A stretch of DNA of 64,000 nucleotides from Mobilitalea torta (GCF_050433395.1 NZ_JBNPXH010000005.1:248001-312000), one strand, 5' to 3'. Shown: positions 45,065 through 54,342, counted from the stretch's first letter. Made by a program: numbers and translations. Notes: generated by a model not told the origin, from the sequence alone.

Positions 45065-46219
45065 ATGTCAGAATATCAATTAGAAATCAAGCAAGTCGTA
45101 GACTATCCACGCTGCCGGATTTACCGGCAATTTATTCAAAGTCTGATGAACGACCGGAGCATTCGCGTAAGCCGAGGCTCCGGTCTTTTTTATTTTACGG
45201 TTCTTTGCAGCTACGCTAATTTTCGCACCTCCTATCGGCGCATTGACGGCATCAGCTACACCGTTTACCCCGGCGAATGGGTCTTTACCTTAAAAGAACT
45301 GTCCGAATGGTTCCGTACCCGCTTTCAATGCCAGGCGCTGGGGATTCTGGAGGATCTGCAGAAACAGCACCTAATATCCTTTCTCAGCCTTGGCCGCGGG
45401 AAGGTCATCAAGTACAAAATACGGGGCTGGCAAAAGCACAACACGGCTCTGGAGTACAATGCTCCCTGTCAGAAGGACACCGGTTTTTTCTTCCTGCCGG
45501 TATCCCTTGCTACGGAACTGATCAGCACAAGCCGCTGCTCAGAAATGGACATCGTATTGGACTTATGGCTGTCTGCCGTTTACAACGACCCCCAGGTGCA
45601 GGGTTCGGAGGTTGGCCCGGTTATCTATCTGCGTAACGGCACCGGCAACCCGTTGGTGACTTACAGCGAACTGGGTTCCCGGTGGGGCCTCTCCAAAGCC
45701 ACCATAGGCCGTGTGCTGAAAAAGCTGTCTGATGCCGGTTATCTTTCCCTTATGACCTTTCCCGGACGACATGGCAGTGTGATTTATCTGCAAAATTATC
45801 TTTCTACTATGTTCCAGATTTCCGATGTGATGATCGATAAAGAGGAGGTTGCAATGGTATTAAACATCAAGCTGGAGCTTCCTGAAGATGAAAAAGCAGC
45901 AGACCAGGAGCCGACTGCTGAACATAAGGTTTGCGTTTCAGACGCACTCACCAGCGTTTCAAAATTGCATATTCAAATAATACTTAGCAAGATGGCGAAA
46001 ATCCTTATGGCACAAGGGATTTCGTGCTTTGGATGCCCCAAATCCATATATAAGTTATTTCCTTTATCGGATGCCTGCGGGGAAGAGTATTTGCCCCACG
46101 CGCTGAATGCCACAAGCCGTATGGGATTGACCATCCTTTGCGGCGATGACAAGAAGGTCGCAACGTTTGAACTGACACTCTCCCCGAAATGGGAGAATCC
46201 AACAAGGAGGGATAAATAA
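45065..46219 (+). CDS. Putative HTH replication/regulatory protein of a mobile element
   Basis: The 384-residue protein begins with a domain like plasmid or mobile-element replication/regulator proteins (RGSGLFYFTVLCSYANFRTSYRRIDGISYTVYPGEW, TLKELSEWFRTRF) and has a winged-helix segment centrally (VTYSELGSRWGLSKATIGRVLKKLSDAGYLSLMTFPG). Similar genes head small integrative elements in Clostridia. AAGGAGG precedes the ATG, and an operator-like palindrome lies upstream. It overlaps the next gene by one base. The exact role, replication or control, is inferred. Confidence 0.65.
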   Translation: MSEYQLEIKQVVDYPRCRIYRQFIQSLMNDRSIRVSRGSGLFYFTVLCSYANFRTSYRRIDGISYTVYPGEWVFTLKELSEWFRTRFQCQALGILEDLQKQHLISFLSLGRGKVIKYKIRGWQKHNTALEYNAPCQKDTGFFFLPVSLATELISTSRCSEMDIVLDLWLSAVYNDPQVQGSEVGPVIYLRNGTGNPLVTYSELGSRWGLSKATIGRVLKKLSDAGYLSLMTFPGRHGSVIYLQNYLSTMFQISDVMIDKEEVAMVLNIKLELPEDEKAADQEPTAEHKVCVSDALTSVSKLHIQIILSKMAKILMAQGISCFGCPKSIYKLFPLSDACGEEYLPHALNATSRMGLTILCGDDKKVATFELTLSPKWENPTRRDK

Positions 46220-46755
46220 TGAAGAAGAAAAATGAAGTGATCGACGTTACCGAAAACCCGCTGTACCATGACACATGGAAGCTATTAAAAAAATACCGTG
46301 ATGTAGTCTGGAGTCTGGAGCTTTCCGTTCAGCAGGTCCGCAGCAAGTTTGAAATTGAATATGGCAGCTCCATTGAGGAATTTTTAGATTCCATCTACCT
46401 CGCCGGTGCCGATCTGGCTGGCGCGGATATTGAGCATCATGCCAAGTGCATTGAGCGTAGCCATCAGATGCTGAAACTGCTGGATACGGCCATTGATTTG
46501 CTCCGGAATAAGCATAAAAACGGCGAATCCTATTACTGGCTGCTATACTTCTCTTTCCTCTCTCCCCAACAACTGCGGAATGTGGATGAAGTCATCGAAA
46601 AGCTCCGCCCTCATATCCGGGATATCTCTTTTCGCACCTATTACCGGAAACGCCGAGAGGCCATAGATGCATTAAGTTCTGTGCTATGGGGCTATACTTC
46701 CAAGGATAGTATAGATGTACTAGAGCAGTTTTTTCCCAAGAACAACACTCAATAA
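46219..46755 (+). CDS. Conserved mobile-element protein of unknown function
   Basis: The 178-residue helical protein (KLLKKYRDVVWSLELSVQQVRSKFEIEYGSSIEEFLDSIYLAGADLAGADIEHHAK) starts one base inside the stop of the HTH gene, with AAGGAGGG 7 bases before the ATG. The C-terminal part (FLSPQQLRNVDEVIEKLRPHIRDISFRTYYRKRREAIDALS) looks like a DNA-binding helix bundle resembling sigma-factor-like regulators found in the same kind of elements. No firm function can be given. Confidence 0.6.
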   Translation: MKKKNEVIDVTENPLYHDTWKLLKKYRDVVWSLELSVQQVRSKFEIEYGSSIEEFLDSIYLAGADLAGADIEHHAKCIERSHQMLKLLDTAIDLLRNKHKNGESYYWLLYFSFLSPQQLRNVDEVIEKLRPHIRDISFRTYYRKRREAIDALSSVLWGYTSKDSIDVLEQFFPKNNTQ

Positions 46756-46786
46756 TACTTAAGTTTTCTCAGCTCTTCTTCTTTAT

Positions 46787-46831
46787 TTACAACCGTACTT
46801 CATAAATTTCAAACTTGAAGTACGATTGTAA
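46787..46831. repeat. Inverted repeat before the integrase
   Basis: Two 16-base arms (46787-46802 and 46816-46831) match at 15 positions around a 13-base loop. It may be a terminator for the upstream genes or a recombinase/excisionase site. The remaining bases up to 46997 are AT-rich without a gene. Confidence 0.5.
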
Positions 46832-46997
46832 TTTCATTTGAAACAGCTTTAGAAATCAAAATTGCAAATACTAAGTTTTCATCACTATTTGCAGAAAAAA
46901 TATATATCCATACTATTTTATTTACAAGCTAATGTACAAATGTATTTCCCATTGACGACACTATATATAATTTATTTACTCTAAGGAGGTCCAAGAA

Positions 46998-48416
46998 ATG
47001 GCAAAAATCAGAAAAGACGATAAAGGTCGCAATCTTCATAAAGGTGAGTGTCAACGCAAAGACGGAAGTTATGTCTACTTCTATACGTGTAACGGAAAAC
47101 GTAAATATCTCTATGATACGGATTTGTTATGTTTAAGAACGAAGGAAAATAGAATTACAAAAGATATTGAGGATGCCATTAAGGAGCGCCCAGTAATCGG
47201 AAAAACCAGAAAAGACCGCAAAGGTCGCAATCTTCATAAAGGTGAGTGCCAACGTAAAGATGGTTTTTATGTCTACTTCTATACGTATAACGGAAAACGC
47301 AAATATGTCTATGACAAGGATTTGGCGAGCTTGAGAGTTAAAGAAAAACAAATAATAAAAGATTTAGAAGATGGAATTCGAACACAAGAGAGCATGGGCA
47401 TCACCTTGAATGATATGTTCCATACTTACATGCAAACAAAAACAAGTCTGAAAGAATCAACCCGTACCAACTATATGTATCTATGGAAGCAGTACATCCA
47501 ACATGTCCCTTTCGCAAATTGTCCGCTTCCATTAATCCGTAAAAGCGATATTATGCTTTTTTATACTAAACTATTAGAAACCGGGTTTGCTATCAACTCG
47601 CTTGAAAGCATACACAGCTTAATCCACCCCACCCTTGAATTAGCCGTTGATGATGATTTAATCCGAAAAAATCCAAGCCAAGATGTATACCACAGCTTTA
47701 GTAGAAATAATATAACTCCTCCTCGTATTGCACTCACACTTAATCAGGAGCAAAAATTTTTAGAATTTATAAGAGAAAGCCTCACTTATAGACATTGGCT
47801 GCCCATTTTTGTTACACTTCTCGGTACCGGCATGAGAGTATCCGAATGTACAGGCCTTACCTGGAGTGATGTAGATTTTGAAGCAAACACGCTATCCGTC
47901 AACCACAGTTTGATTTATCGAGTCATTGATGGACATGCAGGCTTTCATATTTCTACTCCCAAAACTAAAAACAGCACTCGTATTATCCCTTTAATTCCTA
48001 AAGTTGCAGAGGCTCTTCATTCATTACATGAAGAAAACAGCCGCGTATCCACTGATTCCGAACTTTCTTTAGCGGGGTTCCATGGGTTTGTTTTCCGAAA
48101 CCGTTCCGGCTCTTTCCTTGGAGCACATGCAATCAATCGGGCAATTAACCGAATCTGCAAGGAAATTAATTTATTGGAAACTGATCAAGCAAAAATAGAG
48201 AATCGGAATCCTAAATTGCTTCCGCATTTTACTGTGCATAATCTCCGGCATACTTTCTGCACAAGGCTATGTGAGACTACCACGGATATAGCTGTTATTC
48301 AACAAATCATGGGGCATGCGGATATTACAACAACATTTGAACGTTATAACCATGTTTCTCAAGAACGTATGAAAGCTCACATGGGAAAACTAAGTGGCTC
48401 CTTATCCCTAATGTAA
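46998..48416 (+). CDS. int: Tn916-type tyrosine integrase with duplicated arm-binding domain
   Basis: The core-binding domain (ITLNDMFHTYMQTKTSLKES) and the catalytic domain show all active residues: Arg in GTGMRVSECTGL (~279), Lys in TPKTKNSTR, HNLRHTF (~413-417), GHAD and the nucleophile Tyr in FERYNHVS (~449). The N-terminus carries the Tn916 Int-like arm-binding fold (KGRNLHKGECQRKDGSYVYFY) twice, residues ~1-65 and ~68-132, with nearly the same sequence. Tn916 and Tn1549 integrases have one. The 472-residue length is therefore about 65 more than usual. AAGGAGG precedes the ATG. No excisionase or relaxase is nearby. Confidence 0.95.
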   Translation: MAKIRKDDKGRNLHKGECQRKDGSYVYFYTCNGKRKYLYDTDLLCLRTKENRITKDIEDAIKERPVIGKTRKDRKGRNLHKGECQRKDGFYVYFYTYNGKRKYVYDKDLASLRVKEKQIIKDLEDGIRTQESMGITLNDMFHTYMQTKTSLKESTRTNYMYLWKQYIQHVPFANCPLPLIRKSDIMLFYTKLLETGFAINSLESIHSLIHPTLELAVDDDLIRKNPSQDVYHSFSRNNITPPRIALTLNQEQKFLEFIRESLTYRHWLPIFVTLLGTGMRVSECTGLTWSDVDFEANTLSVNHSLIYRVIDGHAGFHISTPKTKNSTRIIPLIPKVAEALHSLHEENSRVSTDSELSLAGFHGFVFRNRSGSFLGAHAINRAINRICKEINLLETDQAKIENRNPKLLPHFTVHNLRHTFCTRLCETTTDIAVIQQIMGHADITTTFERYNHVSQERMKAHMGKLSGSLSLM

Positions 48417-49040
48417 AATTTGTTCCCTATAACGCAACAGTCAGTCAAAGCAGCTACTATATATTTTCTTTTCCTATTCCAATCTGCGGAAAGCTGTGCT
48501 TACTAAGCGAGGTTAACGTCTGAAACTGTTTTACCGCAAGCTTATGTAAAATCATAATACGTTTTGACTGGCCTTTGCTTTGCGTATCCGCACCAACAAC
48601 GTCATTTAACGGCCCAACCGTGAGATCCGCAGACGCACCCGTGTGGTGGGATGATTTCCTGACAGCAATTCCGCGCTGATGCTGGTCTGTGCCAGGCTAC
48701 GGTGCGTTGTGCCGACACTCAGTGGGGCAGAAATACATGAATATGAAGCACTTAGAAACGGTCCTTGATGATGCTTCTATTGCCGGTTAACTTCATCCTT
48801 ACAGAGCTTGCAATCCTTTTCTCACATAAATTGTGGACCTGTTGACAAAGCCCTCCATGAAACGAGTTTCATGGTATAATAGAGCCCATAGGAGTGTGAT
48901 GAAAAATAATGGGTCGCACAGACGAACAACTTCAGATGATTGTGTATCGTCACGGGTGTGGATGTTTTTCCGGCCAATTAAAAAAGAAAGCCTGATTCTA
49001 TTAAGACATCTTGAAACGCAGCAAAAGCTTCTGAACCTAT
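48417..49040. other. Decayed stretch after the integrase
   Basis: About 620 bases lack a convincing gene. An 18-base palindrome near 48856-48873 (ATGAAAC and GTTTCAT) and pieces that look like broken coding sequence suggest remains of mobile DNA, including the start of the transposase relic, but nothing can be named. Confidence 0.4.
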
Positions 49041-49567
49041 CCATGGAAAAACTTGCTCTCGACAGGTGCGGTTCATCGCGGTCTGAAACCGTTGAACATT
49101 ACTGGCTATATTCCGGCGATAGACTTTCCAAACTCTCCTGCAAAATATGGGGTTCGATACGATGCACAGAAAGATACTTTTCTTTGCCCGATGGGGCAAC
49201 CGCTTATTTATCACAGACTAAATTGCAACAAATCTACCGGGAAATATCTGCGATGCTATCAAATACAAGATGATAGCTGCGTCCATTATTCAAGAAAGCA
49301 GGAATGATTTGATAAGACGGAAATTCGGTGAAGAATTTTGGGTAGTAGTTGCTACCCTGCATTTCATCGTGGCCATATGTGCGTTGGTTCTCCGGACTAT
49401 TGGTTCATGATGGAAAAAAGAAAAATATAGGCGAAAGCTGCTTTTCCGCCTTGAAAAGAGAACATTGCCAGCCATCCACAAATGAGGCCTTCTTGCTGCC
49501 GCAGAGAAGTGCCTCTTATTTGCTTTGGCTTTGAATCTAAAGAGAATGGTGAAAGCCTTTCTTTTTA
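49041..49567 (+). pseudogene. IS1182-like transposase relic
   Basis: Translation gives the recognisable pieces HRGLKPLNITGYIPAIDFPN, SPAKYGVRYD and YHRLNCNKSTGKYLRCYQ, then FDKTEIR, RILGSSCYPAFHRGH and DYWFMMEKRKI, and finally ALNLKRMVKAF, the usual C-terminal end of IS1182-type DDE transposases. Stop codons interrupt it after KQE, EIR and RKI, and at least one frameshift separates the last part. The N-terminal half is missing or unreadable. It cannot make an active enzyme and marks past insertion between the integrase and the nuclease operon. Confidence 0.75.
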
Positions 49568-49659
49568 TTCAAAGGTTCTCAATCCTCTCCATTTATATAA
49601 GATTTTGAGAGATTTTTGCTCTTTGCCAACTGATCCAATTCTTGACACTACCTCCGTAA

Positions 49660-49691
49660 GGTCGAGGAATCAATCCCCTTCCCCTCCACCA
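49660..49691 (+). other. tmRNA/tRNA 3'-end-like sequence
   Basis: The 32 bases beginning GGTCGAGGAATCAAT and ending CCCCTCCACCA resemble the T-arm and acceptor end of a tmRNA or tRNA, including an encoded CCA. No matching 5' acceptor strand is found in the ~100 bases upstream. It may be the leftover target of an integration event. A strong terminator follows two bases later. Confidence 0.45.
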
Positions 49692-49692
49692 C

Positions 49693-49736
49693 AAAGGTAC
49701 TCAGTGGATAATACAAATCCACTGAGTACCTTTTTA
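49693..49736 (+). terminator. Strong hairpin terminator
   Basis: AAAGGTACTCAGTGGAT pairs perfectly with ATCCACTGAGTACCTTT around a 7-base loop and ends in a T-run on the plus strand. Confidence 0.85.
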
Positions 49737-50249
49737 TTTTGCCTATCAGAAAAACCAGTAATACAAAGGAAAAGCGAGACGAGGGGGGGAAAAAGCCCGT
49801 CCTGTCTCGTTTTTTTATTATTAGCTTTGGATTTCCTTGGAAAAAACTCCAGCAAAAAATTTCACCCCCTTGAGTTCACTCAGAGTCAAAATCAAAAAGT
49901 ATAGGCAAAATTATAAGGTTTTACTTTGACTTATTTCCTCTAGCCACCTGGAACGATAGCATCAGATTAATGTCGGGTATGTGTTTTGCTGATTTTCCGT
50001 GCAGGGGAATAAGGCAAAGGCGGTTTTGGGGGGCATTTCCGTTCGTGGGAATATGTCAACAATGTTTTGTGGTTTCATCTGTTATCGGAAACGAGTCAAT
50101 GGTAGGATTTAATTCCATTGCCTCCGTTGGCAAAGGCTGAAAATTTTGATACAGGGTGCATTTACACAGATGTTCTTAAAAAATTGTATTCTCATATTTA
50201 TATGTGTCAAAAGCGGAGCTCTATTGTCATACAAATGGCCGCTTGAAAC
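49737..50249. other. Gap between terminator and nuclease operon
   Basis: About 510 bases downstream of the operon on the minus strand. There is no gene that can be supported, and short frames here lack ribosome sites and family features. Confidence 0.5.
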
Positions 50250-51410
50250 CTATAATGCTGTGACAACACCGTATTTCCGAAATAAATTTACAAAAAACCG
50301 TTTTAAATCATTAAGTACTTTTTGCTTGAGTTCGCCACTATCATTTGCCCCCAGAAACTCATATCCTCCAAACCGGTAGACATCATATCCAAACAGACTC
50401 ATCTCACGATGTGCCTTAACCATTTCACTATAAAGTTTGGGCGATGCCCTATCGCCATCAGCATAATGCTGTTTTCCATCGATTTCTATAACCACTCGAT
50501 CACGATGTGAAAAAATCATAAGAAAATCCATTTTTTGATGTTCAAACAATTTATAACCACGCTCTTTTTGCGTTTGGGGATCATAGTATAGATAAACCTG
50601 CGGTATTAAGGCTGGTACATCAACACTTAATTCATTTTTTAATTCATAATAAGCCTGTAGCATCCACGTTTCGGGACCCGACTTTTCGCCGCTGGCTTTA
50701 AAACTTGTATCTAAACAATCGCACAGCCTTCGGATAAACATATTTTCTTGATTGTCTTCTATTACGTTTTCCTCTGCATACCATTCTACCAACTCACCCC
50801 ACATTAGCCCATTCTGTGGAATTGGTCTGTCATATATTAAACATTGATTAGCATTCTTGGTAATTCTTATATCATTGTTTAAAGCATCATCGAATACTAT
50901 TTCTGGCTTGTATTTAGCTGCAAAAATAATGTTTTTCACAGAACCTCGTACACCTGCTTTTGTTGACACGCATTGATAAAATTGCTTGTCTCCTATGGTG
51001 TCTTTTACCACCAGTTTATAACCATCATGCTCAAGATACCGATTGATTACATCTACAAATCCCGAATTACAAACATCCTCTCGTCGTTCTTCTTGAGCAT
51101 TCCAGTGCCAGTGGTGTATGTTGGGGTTTGTATATTGTTCTAGGAAAAACATAAACTCTTCATCTGAAAGATTCATATAATCAATAATGGTATCCAAAAG
51201 ATAGCTTTCAGGCCAATCGTCAAAACGATCCATATGCCTAGCAATTTCAGATATCATGTCTTCGGTAAGCGAAGGACAAACTACTTTTGCAAATTCATGA
51301 TACTGTTTATCCCCTGTCAAGCTTCCCATTGCTAGTATGGCGTCAACAATAGAACGACGTGTTTCGTCAATAATAAAATGATTTTCTTTGCTGTCCTTAA
51401 AGTTGGCCAT
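50250..51410 (-). CDS. Protein with C-terminal Vsr/DUF559-like nuclease fold
   Basis: The 386-residue protein is not recognised as a named family. Its last ~120 residues contain KMDFLMIFSHRDRVVIEIDGKQHYAD and later MSLFGYDVYRFGGYEFLG. The D...EIDGxQH pattern and following YRF strand match the PD-(D/E)xK-like fold of Vsr and DUF559 nucleases. The N-terminal half (RRSIVDAILAMGSLTGDKQYHEFAKVVC) is helical and could be a sensor domain like those of abortive-infection proteins. It lies 106 bases after the last close-packed operon gene and may be an added member of the defence cluster. Confidence 0.6.
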   Translation of the reverse strand: MANFKDSKENHFIIDETRRSIVDAILAMGSLTGDKQYHEFAKVVCPSLTEDMISEIARHMDRFDDWPESYLLDTIIDYMNLSDEEFMFFLEQYTNPNIHHWHWNAQEERREDVCNSGFVDVINRYLEHDGYKLVVKDTIGDKQFYQCVSTKAGVRGSVKNIIFAAKYKPEIVFDDALNNDIRITKNANQCLIYDRPIPQNGLMWGELVEWYAEENVIEDNQENMFIRRLCDCLDTSFKASGEKSGPETWMLQAYYELKNELSVDVPALIPQVYLYYDPQTQKERGYKLFEHQKMDFLMIFSHRDRVVIEIDGKQHYADGDRASPKLYSEMVKAHREMSLFGYDVYRFGGYEFLGANDSGELKQKVLNDLKRFFVNLFRKYGVVTAL

Positions 51411-51516
51411 ATAGTTACCTCCAGTGTTTCTGTTCTGAACATCAAGTATTAATGGTAACGCTGCAATAGATGTGTTGTTTTTTCAGATCGTCGCTACAAA
51501 ATTGCAGGTTTTGCCG

Positions 51517-52068
51517 TTAATGAATCTTATTTCTCAGCATATCTTGCAAGAAAGGTTTTATTGAATTCAGAATAATTGCTGTAGCTCTTTTGCCCTGCCT
51601 CTCGCTTCGATTTCTTTTATTGAACATATCCAGCATAAACTGATAATCGTTATACGGATCATATTCATTGTACGGCGAGGGCTTAAAAGCACCAAGGTCA
51701 TATAGGTAACGTAATAGTTTTCTGGAAAAGAAATCGGATGACAATACAAGAAATTGTCTATCCTCAATGGCATGGAGGAGCTTGAAAAGCTGCTCTTTTA
51801 CGGCGACCTCCTCATCCAAATCAGAACGTTCGAATTTCTTTATACACGAACTGCCGATTGGATAAAGCGTGTGTCCGTTGACAGTATTTCTTATCGTGAA
51901 AAGGTAACGGAGGTTCTCTTTCCCGCAAATGCATGATTCTGATAGGGTTTCATCCTCTTCGACATCGTAAATGCACCATTCTAAGACTGCAGATTTCCAA
52001 TCGGTGGCATCAGAAAAACGCAGAACAGTATCAATCAGGTTTCTGTAATATAAGCTTGAGGTATTCAT
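51517..52068 (-). CDS. Small putative zinc-binding protein
   Basis: The 183-residue protein has a cysteine pattern CICGKENL...YPIGSSCIKKF around residues 47-78 that could bind zinc, within a short beta-rich segment (RYLFTIRNTVNGHTLYPIGS). The C-terminal part is helical and basic. Proteins with this IGSxCI motif occur in phages and mobile DNA of Firmicutes, but no function is known. It lies 25 bases after the GIY-YIG gene and shares its direction. Confidence 0.65.
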   Translation of the reverse strand: MNTSSLYYRNLIDTVLRFSDATDWKSAVLEWCIYDVEEDETLSESCICGKENLRYLFTIRNTVNGHTLYPIGSSCIKKFERSDLDEEVAVKEQLFKLLHAIEDRQFLVLSSDFFSRKLLRYLYDLGAFKPSPYNEYDPYNDYQFMLDMFNKRNRSERQGKRATAIILNSIKPFLQDMLRNKIH

Positions 52069-52093
52069 AATAGATGCCTCCTTTGAACACTTA

Positions 52094-52993
52094 TTACTCC
52101 GTTGTGAGTTCGTGATCTTTTAGTGTGACACCGTCCGCGGTTTTCCACTCGGTAAGCCCATTGGCATGGCCACCTACGACAAATGCAACGGCATATGAAG
52201 GGCTGCGAAATAAAACATCTTCCTGCAGAACCCCTTCGTTGCTTATTTTTGCGTTTTCACGCGCCTTTTTTATTCCAATCGGTATGCTTTGTGAGTCAAT
52301 TCGCTCTATCTGGCTTCCGGCTAAAACCACAAATCCTTCGCTGGTTTGCTTGCAGGTTGCCTCGATGGTTTTTCCACTTTTATGGCTTTTTCGCTTCAAA
52401 TACAGCAGTAGATCTGGGATGGTGGACTTGCTGTCATCTTTCGCAATAATAGTCGGTGTGGTTAATGGCTCAAAAACTTTATGTCCGAGCGTTCCCATCA
52501 CAATGCGGGCGTTGTCGACAAATTCTTCGAGCTCGCTTTCTTTTTCCTCCGTAATGTTACCATGTGTCGGGTCGTTCCCGTTTTTGACTTCATAACGGTT
52601 TGCCGCAAGAGCCAAGCCACAGAAGCGATTTTCGAGGTAGCTTATCTCTGTCGGTCCAAAAGAATTGTTTGAAGTGGTAAAAACAATAGCCTCTGTCCAA
52701 TAATCTTTATCTGGATTGCGCTTGTGTTCCTGCAAGCGGTAAAGCAGCCCTTCGCCATTCTTACGTGCACCCGCTTGACCGACATACACAACAGTGTTGC
52801 CGGTCTGGTCGGATGTACCGAATAAAAAGTAAATGCCGCTTTGCTTCAAGTCGTCGCGTTCTTTGCAGAGGTCTAAAGCCGTGCGTGGAATTTTATACGC
52901 AACACCCGTCCAGTTGGCAAGGGTGCATTTAATGCGACCGGTTGGTTCACCATCCATCAAAAACAGATTAATACTTTTCCCGCGTGTTGACAT
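52094..52993 (-). CDS. GIY-YIG nuclease with DUF4357-like tail
   Basis: The GIY-YIG fold is seen at about residues 50-125: GIYFLFG, VVYVGQAG, the catalytic Arg region GLLYRLQEH and the metal-binding Glu in ISYLENRFCG. The C-terminal ~70 residues (VLFRSPSYAVAFVVGGHANGLTEW) match the DUF4357 domain that often follows GIY-YIG nucleases. It would cut DNA at a specific structure or site. The gene lies 13 bases after the PLD gene, so both are translated from one message. Confidence 0.85.
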   Translation of the reverse strand: MSTRGKSINLFLMDGEPTGRIKCTLANWTGVAYKIPRTALDLCKERDDLKQSGIYFLFGTSDQTGNTVVYVGQAGARKNGEGLLYRLQEHKRNPDKDYWTEAIVFTTSNNSFGPTEISYLENRFCGLALAANRYEVKNGNDPTHGNITEEKESELEEFVDNARIVMGTLGHKVFEPLTTPTIIAKDDSKSTIPDLLLYLKRKSHKSGKTIEATCKQTSEGFVVLAGSQIERIDSQSIPIGIKKARENAKISNEGVLQEDVLFRSPSYAVAFVVGGHANGLTEWKTADGVTLKDHELTTE

Positions 52994-53006
52994 TGGTTCT
53001 ATCCTC

Positions 53007-54332
53007 CTACGACTTTTTCAGCGGTCGCCATACCATAGTGTCATAAAGTGGTTGGAGCATCGTCATGACACGAACAACCTCAGCGGCAATGCTTTCTTTG
53101 CTTCTTAATATCGGGTCGCTTGGCTTGTAATATTTCATCAAATATGATTCGTATCCATCCGAGTCATTGACCTTAAACCAGTCACAGAAATTTTCGACTG
53201 GGTCGATATCAACTCGAAAGGGTTCGGCCCCATTTTCTATTCGCCATTCAAAGCCGTGTCCCACGAGTTTTCTCATTTCATTTTCAATCTGCGAGCGCTT
53301 TTCAAACAGCATCTTAAATTGATGCTCACTGAGTTTCATGCGGTCTATCGCATCATTTCGAACTGCCAAAAACAGATTTATATCAAAACCGCCACTGTTG
53401 ATACTGAATTGTAAGCAACCATGCTTTTGGAAACCATAAGCATCATCATCGCTTTCGCGTCCGGCGTTAAGCCAGTCAATCTCGTGCGGCAATTTTCCGT
53501 ACCGAACGCCAATCCAGCCAACAGAATGATGGTTGTAAATGTTTGGCTCGACAGTTGAAGTGATGTTTTTCTCTCTCTTATGATGTGCAATACCAAGCCT
53601 TCTAATATTAGGGTATATCATTTGGTGGACAGCAAGCATTTTTTGTTGAACGCTCAATCTGCGGTGGCGGATTTGGACGTCGTTACTTCGAGCGTTGCGT
53701 GAAAAAAATGTTTCGTAGTCCTCAAAAGAAAAGTAGCTGTTTGACAAATCATAATCATCTTCACCAAATGGATCATCTCTTTTGGAAAAACTAGTAAGCC
53801 TGTTTTTTAGATATTGCTGTGTTTGATTTAACTCATCAAGGGCAGGTTGCAGTTCCTTATAGTAAGTTATTACTTCATCACTGACCGCAGTTGAAAGCCT
53901 TTCGCAATATCTAAAAAATTCACGGACTTTCTCCAATTCTTCTTTGGAGGGTGTTCCGATATAATCAAATTCCATGTTTCGGGTAAAACCGCCCGCCGTT
54001 AAATTCGACGAACCATAAATGAGTTTATTTTCTACTCCGGACAGCAAGAACACCTTGGCGTGAAAGCTCTGGTCAAGCAAAACCTTTACAGTGCTAATTT
54101 CAAATAACTGTTCAAGCAAATCTCCCGGTTTGTTGGATGAGAATTGCTCGGATAAATAGAGCAATATATGTTCCTTGGAAAGTTGATATTTCTTCAGGAG
54201 TTGACGCACAATTGCAACACCTTCGACGGATATAAAAGCTGTAGCTATTTGAATTGATTTAATTGATCCACATGAATACAGTTCTTCAGTCAATGTCAGA
54301 TCGTTTTCGGTCTTGCCTTTCCAGTAAAACAT
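53007..54332 (-). CDS. PLD-family nuclease (NgoFVII-like)
   Basis: An HKD-type active site is visible near residues 91-115 as FHAKVFLLSG...LIYGSSNLTAGGF, with His, Lys and the following Ser/Asn. Only one HKD motif exists, so the active form is probably a dimer, as in other PLD-type restriction nucleases and DrmC-like proteins. The C-terminal region is of unknown type. It begins 10 bases after sbcC. The 441-residue length exceeds simple Nuc nucleases, suggesting an added recognition domain. Confidence 0.82.
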   Translation of the reverse strand: MFYWKGKTENDLTLTEELYSCGSIKSIQIATAFISVEGVAIVRQLLKKYQLSKEHILLYLSEQFSSNKPGDLLEQLFEISTVKVLLDQSFHAKVFLLSGVENKLIYGSSNLTAGGFTRNMEFDYIGTPSKEELEKVREFFRYCERLSTAVSDEVITYYKELQPALDELNQTQQYLKNRLTSFSKRDDPFGEDDYDLSNSYFSFEDYETFFSRNARSNDVQIRHRRLSVQQKMLAVHQMIYPNIRRLGIAHHKREKNITSTVEPNIYNHHSVGWIGVRYGKLPHEIDWLNAGRESDDDAYGFQKHGCLQFSINSGGFDINLFLAVRNDAIDRMKLSEHQFKMLFEKRSQIENEMRKLVGHGFEWRIENGAEPFRVDIDPVENFCDWFKVNDSDGYESYLMKYYKPSDPILRSKESIAAEVVRVMTMLQPLYDTMVWRPLKKS

Positions 54333-54342
54333 AGATATCTCC

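Noticed and set aside
48833..49273. 146-codon plus-strand frame in the mobile region
   Set aside because: It crosses the transposase relic in the wrong frame; the true relic frame gives clear IS1182-like pieces.
49570..49691. Complete tRNA or tmRNA gene
   Set aside because: Only a 3'-end-like part exists. No 5' acceptor strand, D-arm or anticodon arm can be paired upstream.
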